DNA from: Brassica napus
Taxonomy: Eukaryota; Streptophyta; Magnoliopsida; Brassicales; Brassicaceae
Direction: 5' to 3'
DNA length: 64,000 nt
NCBI RefSeq assembly: GCF_020379485.1
Contig: NC_063451.1
Coordinates: 741,739-805,738, forward strand
The translations under genes were made by a program, and so were the position numbers. The notes beneath the pieces were generated by a model. It ran no database searches and was not told where the DNA came from. It saw nothing but the letters and a program-made list of their open reading frames with translations. Positions 22,601-33,282 of this stretch are shown in pieces (positions within the stretch are counted from its first letter, which is position 1; every line of letters begins with the position of its first letter).

Positions 22601-25565
22601 CTCAATTTTGAAATCATATGTTATTTCGATTCATATGTAATGAAAAAGTGATTTAGATTTACATTGTCTTTATTATTTGAAATCCTTATATTTTTAAGAT
22701 TATTTTTGTTACTTAATTTTATGTTGATCTTCCAAACATTTATTTCTTATAATAAACTGATTCTTTTAGTTATTTGGCAATTTTGCTTATAAAATTTATT
22801 ATTGATATTTTTTTTGAAAGAAATAGCTTCCATTTTGAAATCATATTTTGTTAGATTCATATGTAATGAAAAGTGCTTTAGATTCATATTGTTTTTATTA
22901 TTTTAAAATCTTGTATTCTTTAAGATTTTTTTTTGTTAGTTGATTTTATGTTGGTCTTTCAAAGGTTTACATTATATATCAAATTGATTCCTTTAATAAT
23001 TTTGCATTTTCACTAAATTGAATAGTAGTTTCCTTTTTATTTTGAAATAAACATTTTTTGAAAATCTTGAAATTTTTAAAATAATAATTAAAATGGTAAT
23101 TTGACATATTTTGGTGCTTTAAAATAATATGTGGATATTCTCAATGATTTATTGCATAAAATTACATATAGTACATATTTTTGTTGAATATTTTCAGCAG
23201 TATATAACCTAAATTTTGTAAATCATGTGTTTTAGATTTATATAGTTATAATTGTTTGAAAGTATTGCATTTTTAAATTAACTATTATATTTGTTTGTTA
23301 TTTTTATGTTAATTTTCGAAACTTTATTTTATATAGTATAGATTTGTACATGATGTTTTTAACTTTGTAAGTTTAACTTATTTAATAATTATTTATATTT
23401 TATTTTGAAATAAAAAATTTCGTAATATTAACATTTTTAGAAATACCAAATTGAAAAATGATTTGGTATATTTTTGGTGCTTTAAAATAATATGTGAACA
23501 TTCTCAATGATTTATAATATCAACTTATATATAGTATATGTTAGTTTGAATATTTTCAATAGTACATAACCTAAACTTTGAAAATCATGAGTTTAAATTT
23601 AGGTTTATATAGTTATACTTGTTTGAAAGTCTTGTATTTTTAAATTAATTATTCTTTTCGTTATTTATTTTTTAATTTTTGAAAAATATTAAACATTATG
23701 TTAACTTAATATAGTATTTATATTTTTGTAAATTTACCTTATTCGATATTGATTTATATTTTAGTTTGAAATAAACATTTTTTTTTGGTAATATTAACAT
23801 TTTTAAAAATAGTAAACTTAAATAATAATTTGTCATACTACGATTGGTCGTTTAAACCCTACGGCATATAGTATTTATGTCAATTTATGTTATAATAGCA
23901 TATAACATAAATTTAAAAATCATGTGTTTTTAATTTTTATGGTTTTAATTGTATTATATCATGCATTTTTAAGTTAATTATTATATTTGTAAAATATTTT
24001 ATGTTGATTTTCGGAAATATATTATATATTAAATTAACGTATATATAATTCTTTAACTTTTGTAAATTTACTATATTTAAATTGATTTATATTTCATTAT
24101 GAAATAAACGATTTTTGGTAACATTGACATTTTTGGAAATAACAAACTAAAATGCTGATGTGTCAGAATAAGATTGGTGGTTTTAAATCGTACGTGGACG
24201 CTCTCAATGGTTTATAGCCTCAACTTTTACATAGTATATATAGTAAATAAATGATATTTAGCATATTTTTGGTGTTTTAAAAATATTATGTGAACATTTT
24301 TAATTATTTATACCTTCAACTTATATATAATACATGTTATATGTGAATATTTTCATTAGCATGTAGCCTAAAAGTTGAAAATTATGAGTTAAATTTATTT
24401 ATTTATAATTTTTTGAAATTCTTGCATTTTTAAATTAATTATTATTTTGTATTTATATTTTTTATGTTAAATTTTGAATAATATTTTTTATATTAATGTA
24501 ACTTATTTGTAATGTTCTACTTTTGTTAACTTAGCTAATTTGATATTGGTTTATGTTCTATTTTGAAATGAACAATTTTTGGAAATATTAACATTTTTGA
24601 AAATAATAAATGAAAACAAATGATTTGTCAAAAATATATAAGGCTGTTTAAAATCCTATGCGAACTCCCCCAAAAGCTTATTGCCTCAACATTTATATAA
24701 CATATATTTTCATTAGCATATAGCATAAACTTTGAAATTCATGAGTTAAATTAATTTACTTATAATATTTTGAAAGTCTTACATTTTTAATTAATTATTA
24801 TTATATTTTATTTTATTTTTATGTTAAAATTCTAAAAATATTTTCTATATTAAGTTAATTTATTATTAATATTTTATTTTTGTTAACTTATCTTGTTTGA
24901 TATTGGTTATAAATTTTGTTAATTTATTAATAACAATTAATATTACCTGTTTTGAATTTTTATAGTTATAATTGTTTGAAAGCCTTGCATTTTTTAAAAA
25001 AAAACCGAAAATTTATTATATATTCAGTTAATTTATATATAATCTTTTTATTTTTGTTAGGTTTCCATATATATATTGATTTCTATGTTATTATGAAATA
25101 AATTTTTTTTTGGAAATATTGACATTTTTGAAAATATTAAAATAAAATAATGATTTGCCATTTTATGATCAGTTGTTTTAAATCCCATGTGTTTTAAATC
25201 ATATTATTGAATATTTTCAATAGCATATGACCTAAACTTTAAAAATGACGTGTCTTAAATTTATGTAGTTCTTATTTTTAAAATATCTTGCATTTTTAAG
25301 TTAATTATTATATATGTAAGATATTTTATGCAAATTTACAAAATATATTATATATTAAGTTAAATTATATATAATTTTTGAATTTTGTAAGTTTACCATA
25401 TTTAAATTGATTTCTATTTTTTATATGAAATAAACAGTTTTGGAAATTCTGACATATTTAAAAATAGTAAATTAAAGATCTGATGTGTCAAAACACGACT
25501 GGAAGTTTTAAATCCTACGTGGACGCTCTCGATGTCTTATATACTCAACTTTTATATAGTATAGA
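19642..25565 (-). mobile_element. 5.9-kb Helitron-like element with internal repeats of its own 5' end
   Basis: The minus-strand 5' end is TCTATACTATATAAAAGTTG at 25565, inserted after an A (an A^T target, the Helitron rule). The 3' end is a CGCGCGTAGCGCG stem followed by CTAG at 19642. The interior is about 80% AT with no coding. Between about 22000 and 25500 the sequence consists of degenerate direct repeats, spaced roughly 330-370 bp where clearest. Each repeats the 5'-terminal pattern on the plus strand (acgtggac..ctctcaatg..ttata..tcaacttttatatagtata): near 22060, 23110, 23480, 24180, 24270, 24650 and 25500. The left part (19680-22000) shows no clear repeats. Confidence 0.55.
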
Positions 25566-25568
25566 TAC

Positions 25569-26233
25569 CTCATTCTGTCGAGAATATGTGCCTTGGATCT
25601 CATGAGGAGTAAGTTGGCCACCTTCGGCATCGACAATGATGCATGAGAAGAGATCTTTCCACTTCCCCTATATATATATATATATATATGAACAAGCTCT
25701 CTGTTAGTTGTTAGCACATAAAAATAAATAAAATTGGGATTGAGAAGACACGTGTAAGTAGGGTTTTTAACGTGTGATGGTTCTACTTAATTTTTTTTTC
25801 AATCTTAGTAACTAAAATAATCAAAAGAGCATTAAAACAATCATGTTCAAGCCTTAGGGTAACTTGCTAACCCATTATTCTAACAAAGTCGACCTTAGCG
25901 TAACACCCATAACCATTTACATATGAGCCTAAAGTTAACAGAATCAGAGAAAGAAGCAAAAAAAAAAAAAATAATAATAATAAGTACCGTGTTCATCAAG
26001 CTGCTGACCAGATGTAATGGATTCATTATCACTACTCCAGAGGCTTTGGTAGCTGCAACCCCGATTTCGTTACTCATCGGCGAGGGGAACCACTGGCGCG
26101 ATTCATCCGGAAACTGCTTTCGGTAAACTTCCATATCAAGGAAACTTGATATCCACAGTGGTGATTCTTCGTAGGAGATTTTCAAAAGGTGTCTTTCAAT
26201 GCTTGCCATTGTCACGGAACCAGCCAAGAACAA
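25569..26233 (-). pseudogene. HD-ZIP class IV (HDG-like) START-domain exons, 5' side of the split gene
   Basis: Exon A (about 26233-25988) reads MASIERHLLKISYEESPLWI, YRKQFPDESRQWF, then EIGVAATKASGVVIMN and LVSSLMNT, ending at donor GTACTT in phase 0. Exon B (25667-25569, 33 codons, phase 0 at both ends) starts after tatatatag and reads GKWKDLFSCIIVDAEGG. Both match the start of HD-ZIP IV START domains (EEPLW, ASR..G.V, LVE.LMD, then RW..MF). The intron after exon B begins GTA and is entered by the Helitron at its third base. Exon B joins exon C (7851) in frame. Homeodomain and leucine zipper exons are not visible to the right (26240-26600), so the gene is incomplete at both ends. Confidence 0.72.
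25671..25690. repeat. (TA)n microsatellite at an exon B acceptor
   Basis: About 20 bp of alternating TA immediately upstream (on the minus strand) of the exon B acceptor AG, serving as the pyrimidine-poor end of that intron. Confidence 0.85.
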
Positions 26234-26599
26234 AATTAAGTAAGAGCTTCGTAACTCTGAGCAATACCCTAATTCACCTTTATTTATGGTTTTGCTTCTT
26301 CTCTCTTTCTTTTAACGTTTTACATTTTCTAATCACGCACATAATTTTTCATTTTTTTCTTTGTTCCATGCAAATTTTAATTTTGTTTGTTATATTTCTA
26401 TTAATTTTAGTCCTCGTAGTTGATAGTATTCCCTTAAGTATACATTTTTATTATGACAACTTTCTTTTTTCCTTTTAACAAAACAAAAAAAAAAATCATT
26501 AAGAAAACGTGATTGATATATTAAAATATTACGCCAGGATTGGGCGAGTCAGCGACAATATTCTTTCTTTGGTGGCATTCTCGCTTTTCAATGTTTCTT

Positions 26600-27330
26600 T
26601 TTGTTATAAAAATAACGGAAAAGTCTATCTTTATTCATAATACACGTGTTCTTTATCTAGAAGATTGCACCGTCATAGATAAATGGAAAGATTACAAATC
26701 ATAATCTCTTGGTTATGAGTCATCCACAATCTGGCTCATAAACTCCCCATTGGATGCCATAATCATTTAGAGCTTGTAATCTGCTTTAATGTTGCCTCAT
26801 TAAAACTTTACCAGGAAAACCCAATTGGGACAAAACCATGGTGAAGGAAAAAGAGTACAACACACATTACTCCCCCTGATTTAGACATTACTGAGGGTCC
26901 CTTGGACCTCTCCAATTTTCTGCAATCCGTGGGTGATGAAGATCTTGGGCAGAATATGCTTCGTCCTCGAACATGATAGTTGGTTCTTCTTTACCATCGG
27001 CCATGCCACAATCTGATCGAACATATTGAGTCATCGACCTCAAATACACACACACGAAATCTTGAATGATGTTGCTGTGATATGCGTGTACCACCATGTG
27101 TAAAACATAACCTGTCTGAAAACAAATCAACAAAACTAAATAACCCCTCTTTGGGCTGGTTAGTATAAAATAAACCAAAATCAAAGGCTTCTTCATCGTC
27201 CTTCTTATGGACCAATCAGATCAGTGTCTAAAACAAGACTTTTGCATCGTCCATCTCAGGACTAAATGAACTTCTTTATCGTCCACCTTTGGACTGAATG
27301 GATCATTGTCCAAAACAAGTGATCTCACGC
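26600..27330 (-). mobile_element. Degraded copia fragment: RNase H, primer tract and partial LTR
   Basis: On the minus strand, 27215-26888 gives RNase H pieces in shifting frames: LFYTNQPKEGLFSFVD, QTGYVFTHGG-type, WLRSM and VRSDCGM, all characteristic of copia RNase H. Then come spacer with ggggagtaatgtgtg (near 26870), the block shared with 63480-63560 (tgttgcctcattaaaac, gggacaaaaccatg), a purine tract CAATGGGGAG (26747) and about 130 bp of LTR-like DNA. It is the same family as the element at 63054-64000 but much older. Further direct repeats with catcgtcc/cttctt lie at 27190-27330. Confidence 0.6.
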
Positions 27331-29079
27331 CCATGTACTAGATAATGGGTGAGACTGGTCCATATTAAATCTCTTGAGTACCCTTTTCTGTATATACTAT
27401 TTGATGCACAAGGATTTCATTGTTAATGTACGTACTCAAGCTGTAATCCCAAAACTCTTTCTTGAGTGGTTGGGAAATTGTATCCAGAGGTTCTTAGGAT
27501 ATTCAGATCATATACTTTGATGATTATCAATATTATTCTCGAGAACTTGCTGTACTTATCCATTAAGATTTTGATAAGGTATGAGGGTTCCATCATCGCA
27601 TCTCATGTGGTTTTAGTAGCTTCAAACCCGGTGTTCTCTTTGTTCTGCGAATGGAACCATGTGGCCATTTCTTGAAAAAACATTTGTATGTAATTATTTT
27701 AAATGATTTAATAAAAAATATCTTTTAATTTCACCACATAGACTATGATAGAATTAAATTCATAAAAATATTTTTACTAATGGGTTAGTTTTACTTTATG
27801 GAGAACTCTAACTATTTCTACTAAAAAATATCTACATTTAATTTTATGATTTTATCTAAAAGTATATGAACTAATAATAAGTCTAAAAAGTTTTATTTTA
27901 CAGCTAACAAAAGTTTACATGAATTTGTCAGGGAGGACTAAGTTAGCCACTACTGTCCACCATCGCAGCATCAATAACTATGAAATGAAACAGATTCTTC
28001 CATCCAATACAGCATTCTATCTCCAAGATTAGAACATTAATGACAATACTCAAAAGGTAATGACACGTATATCGAGTCTAACAAATCCAAAGTCAGTTAT
28101 ATTATCTCTCAAGTAATCAAATGAAACAAACTATTTACTATCTTAAAACATCTCTTAACAAACCCTAGTTATTAAAAAAAACAGATATGAAATTACCATG
28201 TCCATTTTCACGAGAACTGAGAGTTCCATCTTCACATCTCTTACGTGCACAATTTTTGCTTAAACAAAAAAATAATGGTACTAGATTATCATGCTTTTGA
28301 GTTTTGACAAATTACTTATTATAATGACTATTAGAGTTTTGTAGTGTCACCATACAATGTAGATTCTAGAATACACAACTATATAAGAAGGGGTTAGTGG
28401 GAGTGGAATTTAAGTAGAGTTGGTTGATTGTAAGAATCAAGAGATTTGTTAAATTTTTAAAGAATTGTAAAAAGTTTTCATATTTAAAAAGTTTATCAAA
28501 ATATGCTAGCATAGTGATTTTAAGAATCAAGAGCTTATATGCAAAGATTTGTGGACTTTTGTTTTATGAGTAAAAATAAAATTGTTTAGAATTCAAGTTC
28601 CAATAACATTAGATTCGATAGAATTATAGAATCATTAAAAACTAATTTTTTTGAATAACCAATAATACTAGATTTGGATAAAAGGTAAGAATCCATTAGC
28701 CAATAACACTAGATTTTAAATTTTTTTAACAAACAATTAATTTATTTTTTTGTTAAGGTAATAATGATATTTCTTGTAAATTCAAAACATTAATCTGTTC
28801 ATTACAAATTATAGTATGGAACCTAAAAACACTATAAACTTTTAAAAGAAGGCTTCCAAAACGAGTATTTTGTAGAATGTGATCAAAGATAATTACTGCT
28901 AATTATCATAAGATTTATGCATGATCTTTTCAATAATACGTGCATTCCACCAAGTTCATTACTCATTTCCATAAAAATATAGTGAAAGTCTTTAGTCCAA
29001 GATGGGAAAGCTCATCACACAATCTTAATCTTGAGATGTGTGTTGACATTACAACAATTTCTTGAGCAATGCTAATATG
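27331..29079. other. AT-rich intergenic DNA
   Basis: No gene seen. A motif of the form ccaataacactagatt recurs three times between about 28600 and 28715, suggesting a decayed small element or local duplication. The right end, up to 29079, is probably the 3' flank of the PPR gene. Confidence 0.5.
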
Positions 29080-30369
29080 TCAATCCTTGAACAAGCACCA
29101 ACTACTACCAGGTGAAACCTTCACTCCTCTATCTCTCATCTCCATTCTAAGCCTCTCTGCCTCTTCTTGTCTTCCAACACTCATATATATCTTCCCCAAC
29201 AACACATAATTCGCTGGATTCTCCGGCTCTATCTTCCACAGTTCCTTTGCAGCAATCTCCGCAAGCTCAACCTCCCCGTAGTTCCTACACGCTCCAAGCA
29301 GAGCCCCCCATGTCTTAGCCGTTGGCTTCTCAGGCATAGCTTGAATCACTTTGTAAGCTTCTTCAAACCTCCCCACTCTGCTTAAAACATCCACCAAACA
29401 CGAGTAATGGTCCTTGCTTGCACTCAAACCGTAACCATCCTGCATCCTCTTAAAGTAACCAATAGCCTCATCAGCTAACCCAGCGTGACTACAGGCCTTC
29501 AGCACGTTCAGAAACGCTATGTCATCAGGTCGTACTTTAGCAGATTCCATTTCTTGAAATGCTCTGAGGGCGGATTCAGCGTCACCGTGAAGCGCATAAG
29601 CAGACACCAAGCTACTCCAAGCAACCACATCCCTATCAACCATGCTCTCAAACACCAATTGCACGTAATCAATGCTTCCGCACCTCCCATACGCCTCTAC
29701 CAACCCGCTTTTCAACTGCGGGTGCGGCTCAATCAGATTCCTAAAAGCATATGAATGAATCTCTTTTACCAACCGAAACGCCCCGATGACAGAACAAGCT
29801 GATACTAGCGCAAGAAGAGTAATCAAAGTAGGCTTGAATCTAAACTCAACCATCTTCCTATAGAATCCAATTGCTTTATAAGACCCATCCTCTGTACTCA
29901 CTAAACCCTTTATGATAGCATTGAAAGAAGACTCATTTGGCATAACATCCATCGCCTCATACAACTCGACAGCTTCCCTGATGTTTCCACGATGCGTGTA
30001 ATGCGAAATCATCGCGTTCCAGACAACAGCGTTCCTCTGGGGAATTTCGTCGAACAGTTTGCGAGCGTGAGAAACAGAGACGCATTTACCATACATATCG
30101 AGTAGAGCGGATCCCACGAATGGGTTTGAGAGAAAGTTAGATTTGAGGGTGTGGGCATGGATGGATTCGCCGAGGGCAGGACGGAAGGCTGCAGCGCAGG
30201 ATTTGAGGGCGAGTGAGAAGACGTGTGCGTCGAGAGGTAAGGCGAAAGAAGATTGCATTTGGCGAAAGAGGTTGAGAGCTTGCTCATGGTTTCCTTGGTT
30301 CGCGTAAGAGCTTAACTGTTTAGTGAGAGTGATCAGTTTAGTGTAGTTCGAAGCGTACGAGGATGACAT
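29080..30369 (-). CDS. Pentatricopeptide repeat protein, PLS class with E domain
   Basis: A single-exon gene of 429 residues. PLS-type PPR motifs run through the protein (for example VFSLALKSCAA, NPFVGSALLDMYGKCVSVSH, AVVWNAMISHYTHRGNIREA, VVAWSSLVSAYALHGDAESA, HYSCLVDVLSRVGRFEEA), followed by an E/E+ type tail (TWGALLGACRNYGEVELAEI, NYVLLGKIY, SPGSSW). There is no DYW deaminase domain. Such proteins bind specific organellar transcripts, typically as C-to-U editing factors with a partner deaminase. The N-terminus MSSSYASNYTKLITLTKQL is Ser/basic as in mitochondrial presequences. By order it corresponds to Arabidopsis At1g03510. The start ATG (30369) gives full family layout; tRNA-Asp lies 130 bp upstream. 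No intron, no break. Confidence 0.93.
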   Translation of the reverse strand: MSSSYASNYTKLITLTKQLSSYANQGNHEQALNLFRQMQSSFALPLDAHVFSLALKSCAAAFRPALGESIHAHTLKSNFLSNPFVGSALLDMYGKCVSVSHARKLFDEIPQRNAVVWNAMISHYTHRGNIREAVELYEAMDVMPNESSFNAIIKGLVSTEDGSYKAIGFYRKMVEFRFKPTLITLLALVSACSVIGAFRLVKEIHSYAFRNLIEPHPQLKSGLVEAYGRCGSIDYVQLVFESMVDRDVVAWSSLVSAYALHGDAESALRAFQEMESAKVRPDDIAFLNVLKACSHAGLADEAIGYFKRMQDGYGLSASKDHYSCLVDVLSRVGRFEEAYKVIQAMPEKPTAKTWGALLGACRNYGEVELAEIAAKELWKIEPENPANYVLLGKIYMSVGRQEEAERLRMEMRDRGVKVSPGSSWCLFKD

Positions 30370-30499
30370 GGAGATGATGGACCTTTTTGGGTGTTTGCTT
30401 CAAAGGAAAGCCACTAATTACGTAAGTTCCCGCCTTTTAAACCAAATATAACAGCTACTTAAAGGTTTGTTTAGACTTGTAAATTGTGTTAACAACAAA

Positions 30500-30570
30500 G
30501 TCGTTGTAGTATAGTGGCAAGTATTCCCGCCTGTCACGCGGGTGACCCGGGTTCGATCTCGGCAACGGCG
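30500..30570 (+). tRNA. tRNA-Asp (GTC), 1 nt short in the T arm
   Basis: Begins GTCGTTGTAGTATAGTGGCA. The anticodon stem-loop CCCGC-CTGTCAC-GCGGG places anticodon GTC at 30533-30535. The acceptor stem pairs GTCGTTG with CAACGGC. The T arm reads CCGGG-TTCGATC-TCGG, so the 3' strand of the stem has four bases instead of five and the molecule is 71 rather than 72 nt. That would leave an unpaired base in the T stem. It may be a decayed copy or a sequencing deletion; otherwise it is a standard plant tRNA-Asp. Confidence 0.85.
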
Positions 30571-30798
30571 TTCATTATTAATCATAACTGAGTTAATTTA
30601 ATTTACCACAAAAATTTGGCATACAAAACCAAATAAAACATGCTTTTCACACACATCAAAATGCTTCACAGATACAGTTTCATCCACACTGTTGCCCTCG
30701 CCCACGTCCAAACCGACCCCTACAACTATCTCTGCCACGACCATGGTGGCCCCTTTCCCCGCTCAGAAGACTTCCCAGCGTTAAACCCTTGAGACTGT

Positions 30799-31066
30799 GG
30801 CCTGTTATTGTTCAGCATTTGGAACTGAGGGTTCATAGGAAACTGCGGTTGCATTTGGAAATGTGGGTTCATTGGAGACTGTGGCCTGTTGTTGTTCAGC
30901 ATCTGGAACTGAGGGTTCATTGGAAACTGCGGTTGCATTTGGCACCGTGGGTTCATTGGAGACTGTGGCCTGTTGTTCAGCCATTTGGAACTGAGGGTTC
31001 ATAGGAAACTGCGGTTGCATTTGCAACTGTGGGTTCATTGGAGACTGTGGTCTGTTGTTCAGCATT
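30799..31066. repeat. Coding minisatellite in the NAF1 tail
   Basis: Three imperfect units of about 85-90 bp share ggaactgagggttcat, aaactgcggttgcattt and gggttcattggagactgtgg. In the original minus-strand frame they encode Pro-Met-Asn-Pro-Gln-Phe-Gln-Met type repeats. The unit starting near 30970 carries one extra base (gccat for gcat at 30981-30983) relative to its sisters. Confidence 0.88.
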
Positions 31067-33005
31067 TGAAGACCTTGAGAAGCCAACAGATTAACAATCA
31101 GCTCATTCAGTAACTGCGGTGGCTGAATACCACGACCCATCCCAAACGGCTGTTGGTTGAAACAGTTCTGACCAACTAATGCAGGCCATGGCGCTGTAGC
31201 CTGTCCTTGAAAAAAATTTAAGCCACCCGGTCCAGCAGGCATTGGCAACTGGGCACCATTGAACTGTGGTCGGAACATCATTTGATTTTGCATTGCCATC
31301 ATAGGTCTCTGCATTGGTGGTGGTAGATTGGGAATTGCAATCTGACTAGGCATAGGAGGAAACTGATGTGAGTTCTGCTGATTACTCTGGGGTCTCCATC
31401 CTCCACCGTTTGGAGGAAAACCCACCATCTGAGGTCGTGGCTGATGGTTCGAAACCGGATCACCCATTTGAGGATCAGAACGGTTGGAGGATAAAGAACT
31501 AAACCCACGGTTCTCTGTCCATTCCCCTGAGTCATTGCTTGTAGACGTTCCGAGATCATTGTTTTTCTTCTTCTTGTTTCTTGCGTTACCATCTTTTTGG
31601 TCATCCATCATCCCTCTCTTTTCCATCTTCTGCATTTTTATGTATTCGGCTTCTTTCTCATCATCTGAGAACTCAAGCTCCTCTGCTACCTCCTCGTCGT
31701 TATCTCCTGATGCATCGTAACCTTTCTTCTGCAGTTCCTTGATATTGAGAATATGCTGAGCGTACTCAGCAACGAATGAGACAGGTGTACCTTCACTAAC
31801 CCCCTCCGGCACTTCGTTTTCTGAATTGAACCTCACACTATAGTAAGGGCACTCAACTTGTGCAAAGATCTCATCCACCAGTCCCAATGGCGTTCTTCTT
31901 TCACTTATCCATAGGATAGAACCTTCGGCCAAAGGACTATGCTTTTCCATTCCCTCCACTATTACTTGTGTCAGTGGTGTGCTCAGTACCTGGAACATCA
32001 GAAATCACAATGGTTTTAGGTTTAGCAAGCAATAGCGCACAGGTAGAGTTTATTTTATGATACCGAAAGAACAACTCCAACAGGAAGCATGACATGATGT
32101 GGTTCCAAAGTGACATCCACAGGTGGAACTGGAGGAAGCTCCTGCAAAAGTTAAAAAGGGTTTGGAGTTAGCAAACAGTTAACAAAGGCTTAGAGACAAT
32201 AAAAAGAACTCAACCACTAACAGCTATGATTATGAAATGTGAAATGCTGAAGGATAGGTACCTTGAGCTCATTATTTATCCTTATAGGTTCATTTGTTTG
32301 CCAACCAAGGTCCTCATCCTCATCATTGCTCCAAGCAACCATCTCATTCACATCATCTTCTTCAGCCTCATGCTCCTCATCTACACTCCGTATCTCACCC
32401 TCTTCAAGTTCTTCTGCCATATCATCCTCTTTCCCCATCACCATCTGATCTTCAAACTTCTTTTCCTTATTACTTTCTTCCTCATCAATGCTACTACTAG
32501 CACTAGAGCTGGAAGAAGAGCTGGAGGTTTCGCTCTCAGACTCAGCAGAACTAGTTTCCCCCTTGTCATCTTCCATTGGCCTAGAGACCTTAGAAACAAC
32601 AGGTTCTGACTCTTTCACAGCTGGTTCAGCTACCCCGCCAAAATTTGCAGACATGCCACCACAAAGCAGAGGCTTTACATCAATCACCGACTCAGAACTA
32701 ATCGAGCTCACTCCAGAAACTCCACAACAAAGCTTGGACGTTACCTCAATGGACTCAGACACAAGCGTACGCGTTTCCTCGCTAACAGTAACACCTTCTT
32801 GACCAATCTCCATGTGTTCCTCGAAGAAATCAAAGTCCGTATCCTCTAAGCTAAACTCCTCCTCAATATTCGAGTTATTACTCCCCAACCAGTTGGAGGA
32901 ATCGAAATCCAGATAGGAATCAATGGGAGGGAAATCCTTGATAGCTTCAACAACAGGTAGCTCCTCTTCTTCCTTAAGGCCGGGTTTAACGGCAAATCCA
33001 GACAT
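30805..33005 (-). CDS. NAF1: NAF1-like H/ACA snoRNP assembly factor (Gar1/Naf1 domain)
   Basis: Three exons: 33005-32262, 32141-32064 and 31989-30805, all phase 0 with GT/AG borders. The N-terminal third is acidic (Glu/Ser/Asp runs such as EDDVNEMVAWSNDEDED). The Gar1/Naf1 RNA-binding core spans exons 2-3 (LPPVPPVDVTLEPHHVMLP, VEGMEKHSPLAEGSILWISE, RTPLGLVDEIFAQVECPYYS). A DE/K linker and a Pro/Gln/Met/Asn-rich tail follow. The protein would assemble H/ACA snoRNPs in the nucleoplasm before being exchanged for GAR1. The tail is coded by a minisatellite (30799-31066) and the frame shifts at 30981, so the last about 58 residues read Ala/Thr/Val/Ser-rich before TAA at 30805. Codons for an RG-rich end (RGRFGRGRG type) persist in another frame to 30683. 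Arabidopsis counterpart by order: At1g03530. Confidence 0.88.
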
Positions 33006-33070
33006 GGTAAGAAGAGAGAGCACAAAGATGACTGTGGGCGGCTAAGACGCGCGGCCTTATCGGAGGTACG

Positions 33071-33080
33071 TTAGGGTTTT
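33071..33080 (-). promoter_or_regulatory. Telo-box-like element in the NAF1 5' region
   Basis: The minus strand reads AAAACCCTAA 66 bases before the NAF1 ATG. AAACCCTAA telo-boxes are known in plant promoters of ribosome-biogenesis and translation genes, which suits NAF1. The NAF1 and PPR start codons are only 277 bp apart and divergent, so this is a shared upstream region. Confidence 0.5.
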
Positions 33081-33282
33081 AAGAGCAGAGCCTCCTCCTC
33101 CGTTCCTCTCTTTTTCCATCTTTCCATTTGTTCGTCTTTTTCTGTTACTATACTTTTGATCTTTAATGTTTTTTTTTATTTTTAAATTTGAATAATATTA
33201 TATAGTTTCACAGTGTTAATATGACATTCCTAAATAGTAAATAATAATATACATTTCTTCACCGGCGATAGTGGCGTTTCCG

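Noticed and set aside
25508..25717. 69-residue open frame on the minus strand
   Set aside because: The meaningful translation is a different frame, exon B of the HD-ZIP IV gene; this one is a shadow partly made of TA repeats.
28370..28745. Possible MITE in the intergenic region
   Set aside because: Short direct repeats are present, but I found no convincing terminal inverted repeats or target duplication.
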